A stretch of DNA of 64,000 nucleotides from contig NZ_AZSJ01000007.1 in the NCBI RefSeq assembly GCF_000516555.1, positions 283,065 to 347,064 on the forward strand. The letters run 5' to 3'. Below the pieces are notes generated by a model. It was not told the DNA's origin. It saw nothing but the letters and a program-made list of their open reading frames with translations, and ran no database searches. The stretch comes from Afipia sp. P52-10. GTDB taxonomy: Bacteria > Pseudomonadota > Alphaproteobacteria > Rhizobiales > Xanthobacteraceae. Position numbers and translations under genes: made by a program. Numbering within the stretch: the first letter of the stretch is position 1; each line of letters begins with the position of its first letter. This document shows positions 28,111 through 36,541 of this stretch, in pieces.

Positions 28111-28446
28111 ATGATATCGCGTGCCGCTGCGGTTTCGGCGGTTCTCAGCGCCGCCATCTCTCTGGCGTCGGCACCAGCGCGCGCGGAGATCGACTATCCC
28201 TGGTGCGCGATCACCTCGATCGGACAGTCCGGCATGCCAGCCTGCCTGTATGCGACCAAGGCGCAATGCGACGCCTTCATTGCGGGGCAGGCCGGATTCT
28301 GCCAACCCAATGCGCGTTACGTTGCTCCGCCGCCGCGCACGGTCACCCGGCGCGACGCCGGTAGCGCCATTTGCCGCGAGACCGGTTTGGCATCAGCCTG
28401 TCATTGGCGTCATGACGTCAGTTGTCTTTGTTCGGCCGCGCGCTAG
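28111..28446 (+). CDS. DUF3551 family small exported protein
   Basis: 111 residues. A signal peptide (residues 1-27, ending ARAE) is followed by YPWCAITS, PACLYATKAQCDAF and AGFCQPN, the Cys pattern of DUF3551, a family almost confined to Bradyrhizobium-like bacteria. The last 45 residues (after YVAPPP) are less typical and include a CLCSAAR end; the frame may have drifted there. GAAGGAG precedes ATG 28111. Periplasmic; function unknown. It overlaps no gene but is followed closely by the GFA gene. Confidence 0.72.
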   Translation: MISRAAAVSAVLSAAISLASAPARAEIDYPWCAITSIGQSGMPACLYATKAQCDAFIAGQAGFCQPNARYVAPPPRTVTRRDAGSAICRETGLASACHWRHDVSCLCSAAR

Positions 28447-28483
28447 GCTCGTGCCGTCGATCACGATCAATGATGTTCAGTGC

Positions 28484-28966
28484 ATGCCGAGAAGATCTTT
28501 CAGTCAGCCTGTGCGCGTTGCCGGGCAATGCCTGTGCGGCGCTGTCCGCTTCGAGATCGATGCGCCAGCACGGTGGGCCTGGCACGACCACACCCGCGCC
28601 AGCCGGGTCGCGCATGGTGCGGCGTATGCGACCTATGTGGGAAGCTGGCGCAAGCGCTTTCATCTGATCGCCGGCGAGGGCGAGATCGCGCGCTACGAGG
28701 ACGAAGCCGCCCGCACCGTGCGCAGCTTCTGCGCGCGCTGCGGCACGCCGCTGTTCTACGAGCAGGCGCGTTCGCCGAACATGATCAACATCCCGCGTGC
28801 GTTGTTCGCCAGCCGCACCGGGCGGCAGCCGCTCTACCATATCGGCATCGAACAGCAGCAGGAGTGGACTTATCGCGGCGAACCGCTGGTGCCGCTGAAG
28901 GGATATCCCGGCGTCGTATGGGAGCGGCCGCGCAAGAAGAAGCCGCGCGACTTTCCGCTCGACTGA
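28484..28966 (+). CDS. GFA-like (glutathione-dependent formaldehyde-activating) domain protein with a changed zinc site
   Basis: 160 residues. The GFA fold is indicated by AGQCLCGAVRFEID, then a GSWRKRF segment and the CARCGTPLFYE knuckle, ending PGVVWERPRKKK. The first Cys pair (CLC) and the CARC pair are present. The usual second site, CHC-x2-C, is replaced by WHDHTRAS, so one of two zinc sites is lost or rebuilt with histidines. Catalysis in this family is doubtful in general, so formaldehyde activity should not be assumed. The start is uncertain; ATG 28484 gives the shortest full domain. It is convergent with the Crp/Fnr gene. Confidence 0.78.
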   Translation: MPRRSFSQPVRVAGQCLCGAVRFEIDAPARWAWHDHTRASRVAHGAAYATYVGSWRKRFHLIAGEGEIARYEDEAARTVRSFCARCGTPLFYEQARSPNMINIPRALFASRTGRQPLYHIGIEQQQEWTYRGEPLVPLKGYPGVVWERPRKKKPRDFPLD

Positions 28967-28985
28967 CGCGCCGCGCCTGGAGCGT

Positions 28986-29678
28986 TCAGCTCTTGGAAAG
29001 AACCTGTTCGAGCTGATCCAGCCGGCGGATGCGGATGACGCTGCCTTCGATGGCGATGATGCGCTTGGCTTGAAACCGCTTGAGCATCATCGTCACCCAT
29101 TGGCGCGTCGAGCCGACCATCGCAGCGATCTGATCGTGCGTGACCTTGTGGTTGATGACGATGGTGTCGCCATCCGCCGTTCCGTACAGCTCCGACAGAT
29201 TCAGGAGATACTGCGCGAGGCGCTCGATCACGGATCGCGTCCCCAGCATCTGCGCCATCGATGAATAGCATTTTCCCTTCGCCACCAGTCCATCGATCAG
29301 GGCGAGGGCGAAGTTCGGAACGCGTTCCAGCAGCCGCTGTAGCGCTTCGCCGGGCAGCATGGTGATCCGGCAATCGTCGATGGCGATGCCGGACCACATG
29401 TGGATGCCACCGCCGGAGATTTCCGGTCCGCCGATGAAGTGGCCGGGCGTCCAGTAGGCGAGGGTGATCTCGCGGCCTGACGGCGCGGTGTAGTAGACGC
29501 GCACGCTGCCTCGCTCGATGATGAAGATGCCGTCGTGACGATCGCCCTGACGGAACACCATCTCGCCTTGCGGCACCGGTACTGGACGGCCTGCCTCGCG
29601 AACCTGATCGCGTTCGGCTGCGCTGAGACGATCGAGGAAATGCGCGCCGACGTTCAGGTGTTCGATCGTTTCGCTCAT
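28986..29678 (-). CDS. Crp/Fnr family transcription regulator
   Basis: 230 residues. The cyclic-nucleotide-binding-like barrel spans about 10-130 (GEMVFRQGDRHDGIFIIERG, then REITLAYWTPGHFIGG); the Crp-type helix-turn-helix is near 170-220 (THDQIAAMVGSTRQWVTMMLKRF). No Fnr-type N-terminal Cys cluster is present, so it is not an oxygen sensor of the FixK/FnrN iron-sulfur kind; the ligand is unknown. ATG 29678 gives normal length, but the frame is open to ATG 29858 with plausible-looking sequence, so the protein may be 60 residues longer. It is divergent from the first ABC operon. Confidence 0.9.
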   Translation of the reverse strand: MSETIEHLNVGAHFLDRLSAAERDQVREAGRPVPVPQGEMVFRQGDRHDGIFIIERGSVRVYYTAPSGREITLAYWTPGHFIGGPEISGGGIHMWSGIAIDDCRITMLPGEALQRLLERVPNFALALIDGLVAKGKCYSSMAQMLGTRSVIERLAQYLLNLSELYGTADGDTIVINHKVTHDQIAAMVGSTRQWVTMMLKRFQAKRIIAIEGSVIRIRRLDQLEQVLSKS

Positions 29679-30368
29679 GAACAATGCCGATCGTTCATTC
29701 GCTGCATGCGTGGGAAGAGGTGGCAGCGCGCGAATGTTTGCGGTGGTGCGTCTTGCCTGCTCGCGCGTCGCAGGTTCGCTCCAGTCCGGCCGACGTAGGG
29801 TCTCGTTGACCCGGACGTAAGGGTCTTGCCGATGGTGAGTGATCGTCTTGAGGGACATGCGTTCAGCTCGCTGCAAGATGAAAATTTTGCTGCTGCTCGT
29901 GGCCCGACGTGTTCACCTCGCGACACGTCTCGGAACGAGCTTTGGATTCGAAAAGACACCAGCGATCGTTGGATTCGGTGCACTTCGGATCAGACACTCC
30001 CTGTCGGACCGCCGGGAAGTCAATGAAGGGAGTTTCCATTCCACACACTAGAGGTGCTTGCGACGAGAAGTCCACTTCTGCGAACGTATGTGCAGCAACT
30101 TAGGAAACGCTCCGCGTCAAATGAAGCGCGATGGCATATTCGATCTGCCGGACGTGGCAGTTCGGCAAGATCATTCGTGCGCGCTTTCGCCGCTTGCCGC
30201 GAAGATTCGCAAATCAGTGCTGTCGGCGCGTCTCGGGGCGAACGCCTCGCAAGTAATTGCTTCAGCGGATGCAGTCGCTCCTGCAGCATTGGCGTGAACA
30301 TGATCCATGTCGTCTTGCGCGCAAAGACTTTGCACCTGGGGTGACGTGGCGGATACGAGAGGCAGCCG
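29679..30368. other. long region between the Crp/Fnr gene and the first ABC importer
   Basis: 690 nt. Up to 29858 it may encode an N-terminal extension of the Crp/Fnr protein. The remainder is less GC-rich than its neighbours in places (for example around 29860-30000) and holds no credible ORF; all open frames there are Arg/Cys/Ser-rich. It must contain the importer promoter. No clear inverted-repeat operator was found. Confidence 0.5.
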
Positions 30369-31775
30369 ATGGTTCGTTTTGGATTGGGAAGTTTCGTTGC
30401 GGCGATTCTGATGGCGGCGACCGCGCAGGCAGAGACCATCCGCGTCGCGGTGGGAACGCAGGACACCACCATCAATTGCGCCACCGGCGGGTTGCTGATC
30501 CGCGAGCTCAAGCTCCTGGAGAAGTATCTGCCGCGCGACGGCAAGTACAAGGATGTCACCTACGACATTCAATGGAAGAACTTCACGAGCGGCGCGCCGC
30601 TGACCAATGAGATGGTCGCGGGCAAGCTCGATTTCGGCGCGATGGCGGATTTCCCTGGTTCGCTGAACGGCGTCGCGTTTCAGAAATCCGGCCGGCGCAG
30701 CCTGTTCATCACCACGCTGTCCGGCAGCACCAAAGGAAGCGGCAACGGCATCGTCGTGCCGGTAAATTCGCCCGTGCAGTCGATCGCCGAACTCAAGGGC
30801 AAGACCATTTCGGTCCCGTTCGCTTCGACCTCGCATGGCATGCTGCTGCGCGCGATCAAGGCGCAGGGTTGGAATCCGGAGAGCGACGTCAACATCATCA
30901 CCCAGGCGCCGGAAGTCGCAGGACCCGCTTTGCAGGCGGGCAAGATTGACGCGCATGCGGACTTCGTGCCGTTCGCGGAACTGTTTCCGTGGCGCGGCTT
31001 CGCGCGTAAGGTCTTCGACGGCTCGCAGGCCGATGCGCCGACCTTTCATGGCGCGCTGGTGGATAGCGCGTATGCCGCGAAGTATCCGGAGATCGTCGTC
31101 GCCTATTTGCAGGCAGCCCTCGAAGCCGACCGGCTGATCGCCGCCGAGCCGGAGAAGTACAGCGAGCTGATCGCCCAGGTGACCGGAATCGAGGCGGAGG
31201 TGAACTATCTGTTCCACGGACCGCTCGGTCTGCAGACCCGCGACCTGACCTGGAAGCCCGAATACCGGCAGGCGGTGCAGACCTCGATCGAAACGCTGAA
31301 GCTGCTGAAGCGCGCTGACGGCGATCTCGATATCAACGCGTTCGTCACCGACACTTACATTCGCGCCGCGTTCGCGAAGACCGGCCGCGACTATGACGCC
31401 GAGCTGAAGGATTATGCGCAGCGTCCGCTGCAGGCCAAGGATGCCGACACTGGCGCTGCGATCACGGACGTCAAGCGGGTCGCCCAGATCTGGGTCAGGG
31501 GCGAGCCGCTGGTGCGTCACTATTCGTCCGCGGAGGGCGCGCTGAAGGCGCTGACCGGGCTCGAGAAGGATGGCAAGGACATCCGCGTCGTCTATGCCCA
31601 GGACCAGGGCAGCGGCATCAAGCTGTTCGCGCAGCAGGCGTGGTTTGTTCGCGCGTCGGGCGGCGAACTGAGCGCTTTCCTCACTCGCGAAGCCGCCGAC
31701 GCGTGGGCGAAGGCGCAGGGCGGGCAAGTGCTCGATTACGCCGCGGCGCGCGCCTCGATCGTGGCGAGCCGCTGA
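30369..31775 (+). CDS. NitT/TauT-type ABC substrate-binding protein with C-terminal NosL-like domain
   Basis: 468 residues. After a signal peptide (1-21, ending AQAE) comes a periplasmic-binding fold of the nitrate/sulfonate/taurine class (residues about 22-355; LIRELKLLEKYLP, GKLDFGAMADFPGSL, LKGKTISVPFASTSHG). The last 100 residues (WVRGEPLVRHYSS, then QQAWFVRAS, LTREAADAWAKAQGGQVLDY) resemble NosL, the copper chaperone of N2O reductase, but lack the Cys/Met ligands. Such a tail is absent from ordinary 320-340-residue members. AGAGG precedes the ATG. First gene of a three-gene importer operon, 3 nt before the permease. Substrate unknown. Confidence 0.88.
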   Translation: MVRFGLGSFVAAILMAATAQAETIRVAVGTQDTTINCATGGLLIRELKLLEKYLPRDGKYKDVTYDIQWKNFTSGAPLTNEMVAGKLDFGAMADFPGSLNGVAFQKSGRRSLFITTLSGSTKGSGNGIVVPVNSPVQSIAELKGKTISVPFASTSHGMLLRAIKAQGWNPESDVNIITQAPEVAGPALQAGKIDAHADFVPFAELFPWRGFARKVFDGSQADAPTFHGALVDSAYAAKYPEIVVAYLQAALEADRLIAAEPEKYSELIAQVTGIEAEVNYLFHGPLGLQTRDLTWKPEYRQAVQTSIETLKLLKRADGDLDINAFVTDTYIRAAFAKTGRDYDAELKDYAQRPLQAKDADTGAAITDVKRVAQIWVRGEPLVRHYSSAEGALKALTGLEKDGKDIRVVYAQDQGSGIKLFAQQAWFVRASGGELSAFLTREAADAWAKAQGGQVLDYAAARASIVASR

Positions 31776-31778
31776 GCG

Positions 31779-32576
31779 ATGGCCGTTCCGGACGCAGAGC
31801 GGTCGCCGGCGGTGCGGCTGACGATCCGGCTGGCGTCGATTGCGGCATGCATCGCGCTTTGGCAACTCGCCTCGTCGGCGCGGGTGAACCTCGGGTTGGT
31901 CACGTTCCGCAACGTGCCGCCTCCGACCGAGGTGCTGCAATCGGCTTGGACGCTGCTGCAGTCGCCGAAGTTGATCGCGCATCTCGGCAGCAGTCTCGGA
32001 CGGGTGTTCGCCGGCTACGGGGCTGCGGCCATCGCAGGGGTAGTGTTGGGGTTTGCGATCGGCCGGTCTCGCGCCGCCAGTGACATCCTGCTGCCGCCGT
32101 TGGAATTGCTGCGGCCGATCCCTGCAGTTGCCTGGATTCCGCTGTCGATCCTGATGTTCCCGTCGTCGGAGCTGTCGATGATCTTCATCACCTTCATCGG
32201 CGCGCTGTTTCCGATCATTCTCAACACAGTTCACGGCGTCGCAAACGTAGACCGACGGCTGCTGGCGTCGGCGCGCAGCCTTGGCGGAACCCGCATCGCG
32301 ATCCTGCGTGAGATCGTGTTGCCGGGCGCCGCGCCGAACGTCGTCACCGGACTGGCGATCGGTATGGGCACGTCCTGGTTCTGCCTCGTTACCGCAGAGA
32401 TGATCTCCGGCCAGTTCGGCATTGGCTACTACACCTGGGAGGCATACACGCTGCAGAACTACGCGGATATCATCGTCGGCATGCTGGTGATTGGCTTGTT
32501 CGGCATGGGCAGCAGTGGGATGCTGACGACGCTTGGCCGTGTTCTGATGCCGTGGCGGGAGGGGGCTATCCGATGA
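31779..32576 (+). CDS. ABC permease, NitT/TauT family
   Basis: 265 residues with six or more transmembrane helices and the EAA-type cytoplasmic loop ASARSLGGTRIAILREIVLPGAAP, which couples to the ATPase. PIPAVAWIPLSILMF is typical of SsuC/TauC-type permeases. It starts 3 nt after the binding-protein stop and overlaps the ATPase start by 4 nt (ATGA), so the three subunits are translated together. It forms a homodimeric inner-membrane channel of the importer. Confidence 0.93.
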   Translation: MAVPDAERSPAVRLTIRLASIAACIALWQLASSARVNLGLVTFRNVPPPTEVLQSAWTLLQSPKLIAHLGSSLGRVFAGYGAAAIAGVVLGFAIGRSRAASDILLPPLELLRPIPAVAWIPLSILMFPSSELSMIFITFIGALFPIILNTVHGVANVDRRLLASARSLGGTRIAILREIVLPGAAPNVVTGLAIGMGTSWFCLVTAEMISGQFGIGYYTWEAYTLQNYADIIVGMLVIGLFGMGSSGMLTTLGRVLMPWREGAIR

Positions 32577-33418
32577 ACCTCCATCATTTGCCGCGACGTG
32601 ACACAACCTCCGCGCTCGGGCGGATCGAGATCGATCATGTCGCGATCACGCTGGGGCGGGGCGCGCAAGCCTTCACCGCCGTTCAGGATCTGCATTTCAA
32701 CGCCGTGCCCGGCGAATTGATCTGCATCCTTGGCCCCTCCGGCTGCGGCAAGTCCACGCTGCTCGGTGCGCTGGCGGGGCATCTGCCGGTGAGCGGCGGC
32801 CGTCTCGCGGTGGATGGCGAAGCGGTCGCTGACCCCAGCCCCGAGCGCGGCATCGTCTTCCAGCAGCACACGCTGTTCCCGTGGAAGACCGTGCGCGACA
32901 ACGTCGCGTTCGGCCCGAAGATGCGCGGCATCCGCAAGGCAGAGCGGCGGCGGCGGGCCGATGCGCTGCTGAAGCTTGTGGGGCTCGAAGGCTTCGAGGA
33001 GTTCTACCCGTCGCGTTTGTCCGGCGGCATGCAGCAACGCGTGGAGATCGCGCGGGTGCTGGTGAACCAGCCACGGGTGTTGCTGATGGATGAGCCGTTC
33101 GGTGCTCTCGATGCCATCACGCGCGCGATGATGCACGAGGTGCTGCTGGATATCTGGACGCAGATTCCGACGACGACGCTGTTCGTGACCCACGACATCG
33201 ACGAAGCGTTATTCCTGGCCGACCGAGTGATCGTGATGAGCGCGCGGCCCGGTCGGGTGCTGGAGGACATCGTGGTGCCGTTCGTGCGCCCGCGTGTCGC
33301 CGACCTCGTCCTCGATCCCGCCTTTGTTCGGTTGAAGCGGCACTGCCTCGCGCTGCTGAAAGCATCGGATCATGCGCCGTTTCATGTCCGGCTGAGCCCA
33401 CTCGGCGTTTCTGGCTGA
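32573..33418 (+). CDS. ABC importer ATPase, NitT/TauT family
   Basis: 281 residues. Walker A GPSGCGKST, Q-loop FQQHTLFPWKT, signature LSGGMQQR, Walker B VLLMDEPFG and the switch His in FVTHDIDEA. The C-terminal 40 residues carry the usual extension of SsuB/TauB-like ATPases. ATG 32573 overlaps the permease stop. It is the last gene of the first importer operon. No terminator is evident in the 121 nt that follow. Confidence 0.95.
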   Translation: MNLHHLPRRDTTSALGRIEIDHVAITLGRGAQAFTAVQDLHFNAVPGELICILGPSGCGKSTLLGALAGHLPVSGGRLAVDGEAVADPSPERGIVFQQHTLFPWKTVRDNVAFGPKMRGIRKAERRRRADALLKLVGLEGFEEFYPSRLSGGMQQRVEIARVLVNQPRVLLMDEPFGALDAITRAMMHEVLLDIWTQIPTTTLFVTHDIDEALFLADRVIVMSARPGRVLEDIVVPFVRPRVADLVLDPAFVRLKRHCLALLKASDHAPFHVRLSPLGVSG

Positions 33419-33539
33419 CCGCTCGCGAAGCACTGGCGCAGGGAGGGACGATCGATTCTGAACAAATACTCATATCCGATTAAGCTGGCGTTCATGCACG
33501 CGCCGCTAAACCGCACGGCCTTTTGTCAGGGAAGCTGCG

Positions 33540-33731
33540 ATGTATGACATCGTCGAAACGGTGTTGCGGACTTACGGCGCGACTGACGATCAGTCGCGGC
33601 GCCGGATTCGCCGTTACATCGAGACGTTGAACTCCGCGGGTCAGCGCAACCCCGAGCGCCTGGCCGAATATGGCCTCGCATATTTGCGCGAACTGCACGA
33701 GGGCAGGGACCGACGTTACAGCGGCTGCTGA
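33540..33731 (+). CDS. small conserved hypothetical, 63 residues
   Basis: MYDIVETVLRTYG, DQSRRRIRRYIETL, LAEYGLAYLRELHEG: a short, charged, all-helical protein with a C-terminal Cys. AGGGAAG, 7 nt before the ATG, is a good ribosome site. The amphipathic helical pattern and memory of similar bradyrhizobial short proteins support it. Function unknown. It sits 121 nt after the first importer operon and may be read through from it. Confidence 0.65.
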   Translation: MYDIVETVLRTYGATDDQSRRRIRRYIETLNSAGQRNPERLAEYGLAYLRELHEGRDRRYSGC

Positions 33732-33873
33732 ATGGTGGTTTGCCCTTACGCGGCATGTCCTGCACGGGGTGCCACATGCAGAGGATGATCGTGTCTCTTG
33801 TCTGCCTTCGCTCGCTCTGATGTCTGCGATCGCTTTGATCCGGATGATAGACCGAAACAAGCCGCAGGTGTGA

Positions 33874-34623
33874 TCAATAGTCGCGGTGTTCGAGTCGAGC
33901 GGCGAGCGCGTCGGGGAGGCCTGTTGTCGGCTTCGCGCCGGGCCTGCGATAGGTGCCCGCGGTCGCCTTGTGCAGGCGCAGCGCGAGCAGCGCTTCAGCC
34001 TGTTTGACGGCGGCGACCACCTGATCGATGACCGGGACGGGAATGCGGCCGGCGACCCGTTCGGCAAGACCAGACAGCGGTGCACCTGCGAAGATGAGCA
34101 CGTCGGCGTCCCGCTCGGCGATTGTCTGCTTGGCGAGTTCGACCAGCAGGTCCTCCTTCTCGGTGCCGACCTCCGAGACGGCGCGGAATGGATCGTCGAG
34201 CATGCGGATACCGGCGCAGCGGTCCCACAGCCCATGCGCGCGCACGCACTCTTCGTACCAGGGCCCTAATGCTTGAGCGAAAGTGACGATCGCAAATCGG
34301 CGGCCGGCCATGCACGCCGTCAGCATCGCTGCTTCCGCCATGCCGACCACCGGAATGTCGAACAGCTCGCGGGCAGCGAACAGGCCGGGATCGCCGAACG
34401 CGGCAATGATTGCGGCATCGACCTGGCGATGGTGCTCGGCCAGCAGTTCGAGTGCGACTGCGCCGCCGATCTGCGCTTCGGTGCGGGTGGCGATATAGGG
34501 CACGCCGCGCGCGGCGGTGCAGGGCACGAGCTCGGTGCCGGCGGCAGCCGCGCGTTGTCCGACGCCGAGCATCAATTGCGTGATGTCCGCGCTGGTGTTC
34601 GGGTTGAGCAGAAGAATTTTCAT
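33874..34623 (-). CDS. Asp/Glu/hydantoin racemase family protein lacking both catalytic cysteines
   Basis: 249 residues. N-terminal MKILLLNPNTSADIT, the AAFGDPGL segment and the late GAPLSGLAERV segment are those of hydantoin/allantoin-racemase-like proteins. True members use a Cys pair at these two places (ACFGDPG and GCAGMAG types); here residues 74-76 read AAF and residues 178-181 read FAGA. Cysteines elsewhere (35, 104, 126, 136) do not align. It may therefore be a binding or decarboxylase-like variant and not a racemase. It starts 2 nt after the gntR stop and is co-transcribed with it. Confidence 0.85.
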   Translation of the reverse strand: MKILLLNPNTSADITQLMLGVGQRAAAAGTELVPCTAARGVPYIATRTEAQIGGAVALELLAEHHRQVDAAIIAAFGDPGLFAARELFDIPVVGMAEAAMLTACMAGRRFAIVTFAQALGPWYEECVRAHGLWDRCAGIRMLDDPFRAVSEVGTEKEDLLVELAKQTIAERDADVLIFAGAPLSGLAERVAGRIPVPVIDQVVAAVKQAEALLALRLHKATAGTYRRPGAKPTTGLPDALAARLEHRDY

Positions 34624-34625
34624 GG

Positions 34626-35336
34626 TCAGGCGGCCGGCTCGCTGAGCTTGGATCGGGGGAGGACTTCCAGCAGCGCGGTGCCGGTCCGTTGAACGTGGGT
34701 GCCGAGTAGGCGCCCGGCGGTTTCGCTGTCGCCCGCCTTGAGCGCTGCGAGAATGTCGGCGTGTTCGTCGACCGAATTGCTCCAGCGGCGGTCGGCCCCG
34801 AGCGCGAGATAGCGCGCGCGCTCGGCCCGCGCGATCAGCGTCTCGTGCGCTTCGCGAAGCGGCGTGTTGCGGGCCATGCGAACGATCAGGCTATGGATTT
34901 CACCGTTGATGCTGAAGTAGTCGTCGAGCTTGCCGTCCCGGTGATAGCCTTCCATCCGCGCTTGCAGCTTTTGCAGACGCTGCAGGTCGCGCTCGGTCGC
35001 GCGCTTGGCGGCGAGTTCGGCTGCGAGCCGCTCGATGCCCGACAAGGCCTCGAACAGTTCGGAGATGCCTTCGATCTCCATGTCGGCGATGCGGGGGCTC
35101 CGGTTCGGCCGCAATTCCACCAGGCCTTCGGCCGCAAGCAGTTTCATGGCCTCGCGCAACGGGGTCCGCGAGACGCCGAGCGTCTCCGACAGCTTGGTCT
35201 CTTGGGTCGGCGAGCCGGGGGGCAACTCGCCACGGATGATCATGGTGCGCATGCGCGCTGCCGCGCGCTCATGCAGTCCAATCCGTTTGAGTTTTGGCGA
35301 CCTCCGTCCCCGGGCGAGATCTGATTTCTTCTGCAC
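34626..35336 (-). CDS. GntR family transcription regulator, FCD subfamily
   Basis: 236 residues. The N-terminal winged helix (residues about 20-88) has IIRGELPPGSPTQETKLSETLGVSRTPLREAM, and the C-terminal FCD ligand domain has the metal-ligand pattern D-x3-H (SINGEIHSLIV) and a late His (VDEHADILAAL). FCD regulators usually sense small organic acids or amino-acid derivatives and act as repressors. It starts with GTG 35336, with GAGGCAG upstream. It forms an operon with the racemase-like gene and is divergent from the second importer/amidohydrolase operon, which is its likely target. Confidence 0.93.
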   Translation of the reverse strand: MQKKSDLARGRRSPKLKRIGLHERAAARMRTMIIRGELPPGSPTQETKLSETLGVSRTPLREAMKLLAAEGLVELRPNRSPRIADMEIEGISELFEALSGIERLAAELAAKRATERDLQRLQKLQARMEGYHRDGKLDDYFSINGEIHSLIVRMARNTPLREAHETLIARAERARYLALGADRRWSNSVDEHADILAALKAGDSETAGRLLGTHVQRTGTALLEVLPRSKLSEPAA

Positions 35337-35392
35337 ACCTGCCTCACTGCTTGCGCTCGATCATAGGGCTAATCGCCGCACATTGATTGCCT

Positions 35393-35421
35393 AAATAACA
35401 GACGTATATGGCTGAAAACAA
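35393..35421 (-). promoter_or_regulatory. candidate promoter of gntR
   Basis: On the minus strand TTGTTT (35421-35416), a 17-nt spacer and TTATTT (35398-35393), 57 nt before the GTG start. On the plus strand TTGCGC (from 35462) with a 17-nt spacer and GAATGA is a much weaker candidate for the opposite operon. Confidence 0.35.
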
Positions 35422-35437
35422 TGGCATATCGCAGAAA

Positions 35438-35454
35438 TTGTATGCAGCATGCAA
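35438..35454. promoter_or_regulatory. candidate GntR operator in the divergent promoter region
   Basis: TTGTATGC-A-GCATGCAA is a 17-bp palindrome with a single mismatch. It lies between the two divergent start codons (35336 and 35537). FCD-type regulators commonly bind short palindromes such as TTGTATACAA. Assignment is by position and symmetry only. Confidence 0.45.
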
Positions 35455-35536
35455 AAATGCTGTTGCGCGATCGCGGGCGGATGCGGAATGATCGATGCAG
35501 GACGCGCGCCAACGAGGCGCCTGAATGGAGCATGAG

Positions 35537-36541
35537 ATGCGGAATCCCGTGAAATTGGCCCTTCTGCTGCTGGCAACGACGCTGGGCGGGGCGCAACTGG
35601 CTGCGGCACAGACGCCGAAGGTCAAACTGGGCTTTGCGAAGTGCGCGCATTGTCTGCCGATGTCGCTGATCCCCGGTATTGCCAAGAATGTCGAGGTCGA
35701 GGCGACCGGCTTCAATTCCGGCAACGACGTGCTGACCGCGCTGATCTCGAAGAGCATCGACGTCGCCCAGGTGACCTATCTGCATTACATCACTGCGCTG
35801 GATAAGGGCTTCGACATCGTCGCCGTCTCCGGCCAGATCAACGGCGGCTCGGAATGCCTGTCGTCGCAGAAGCTCTCGCTGCCTGCGGATGACTGGTCCG
35901 CCTTCAAGGCGCTGGTCGCGAAAGCGAAGGCAGACGGCCAGCCGCTGAAGGTCGCCGCCTCCCGCGGCAATGCGCAGGACATCCACATGCGCGGCGCGTT
36001 CCTCAAGCAGGGCGTCGATCCGAACAAGGACATCCAGTTCATCAACATTCCCAATCCGTCGGACCATCTCGCGGCGCTACAGCGCGGCGAGATCGATATG
36101 GTCTGCTCGGTCGAGCCGTTCGCGTCGCAGATCCGCCTGGCTGGCGCTGGCAAGCATTTCGTGCTGCCCTATGACCAGGCTGCCGGCAATCTCACCAATC
36201 TTATCGTCACCCGCTCGGACGTGATCGCCAGCCAGCGCGGTGCGGTGCAGGGCGTCGTGACGGCGGTGGTCGATCTCAACAACAAGCTGACGGCTGACAA
36301 CGGGCCGTGGATCGATGTCATCAACAAGCTGACCGGCCTCGACAAGGCCGTGGCCGCCGAGGCGCTGAAGAACGCGACGCCGGACTCGGCGATCTATCGT
36401 TCCAAGGCACTCGCGATCGCAACGATGATGCGCGACCTCAAGTACATCTCGAAGGACGTGTCCGCCGCGGTGGAGAAGAACATGGATTACTCCTTCCTCG
36501 AGCAGGCGACGGGAAAGACCAAGAATGACCTCGGTTATTGA
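35537..36541 (+). CDS. NitT/TauT-type (NMT1/THI5-like) ABC substrate-binding protein
   Basis: 334 residues. A signal peptide (ending LAAAQ) is followed by KVKLGFAKCAHCLPMSL, with an unusual CxxC right after the signal, then VLTALISKSIDVAQVTYLHY and GEIDMVCSVEPF, which place it with NMT1-like/SsuA proteins that bind pyrimidine precursors, sulfonates or nitrate. GGAG precedes ATG 35537, which is preferred over ATG 35525. It is the first gene of a six-gene operon; the permease start overlaps its end by 17 nt. Pathway context suggests a pyrimidine, hydantoin or related ligand. Confidence 0.9.
   Translation: MRNPVKLALLLLATTLGGAQLAAAQTPKVKLGFAKCAHCLPMSLIPGIAKNVEVEATGFNSGNDVLTALISKSIDVAQVTYLHYITALDKGFDIVAVSGQINGGSECLSSQKLSLPADDWSAFKALVAKAKADGQPLKVAASRGNAQDIHMRGAFLKQGVDPNKDIQFINIPNPSDHLAALQRGEIDMVCSVEPFASQIRLAGAGKHFVLPYDQAAGNLTNLIVTRSDVIASQRGAVQGVVTAVVDLNNKLTADNGPWIDVINKLTGLDKAVAAEALKNATPDSAIYRSKALAIATMMRDLKYISKDVSAAVEKNMDYSFLEQATGKTKNDLGY

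Noticed and set aside
28121..28966. One fused 281-residue DUF3551-GFA protein
   Set aside because: The first part is an out-of-frame shadow of the DUF3551 gene; DUF3551 is in another frame with its own ribosome site and signal peptide.
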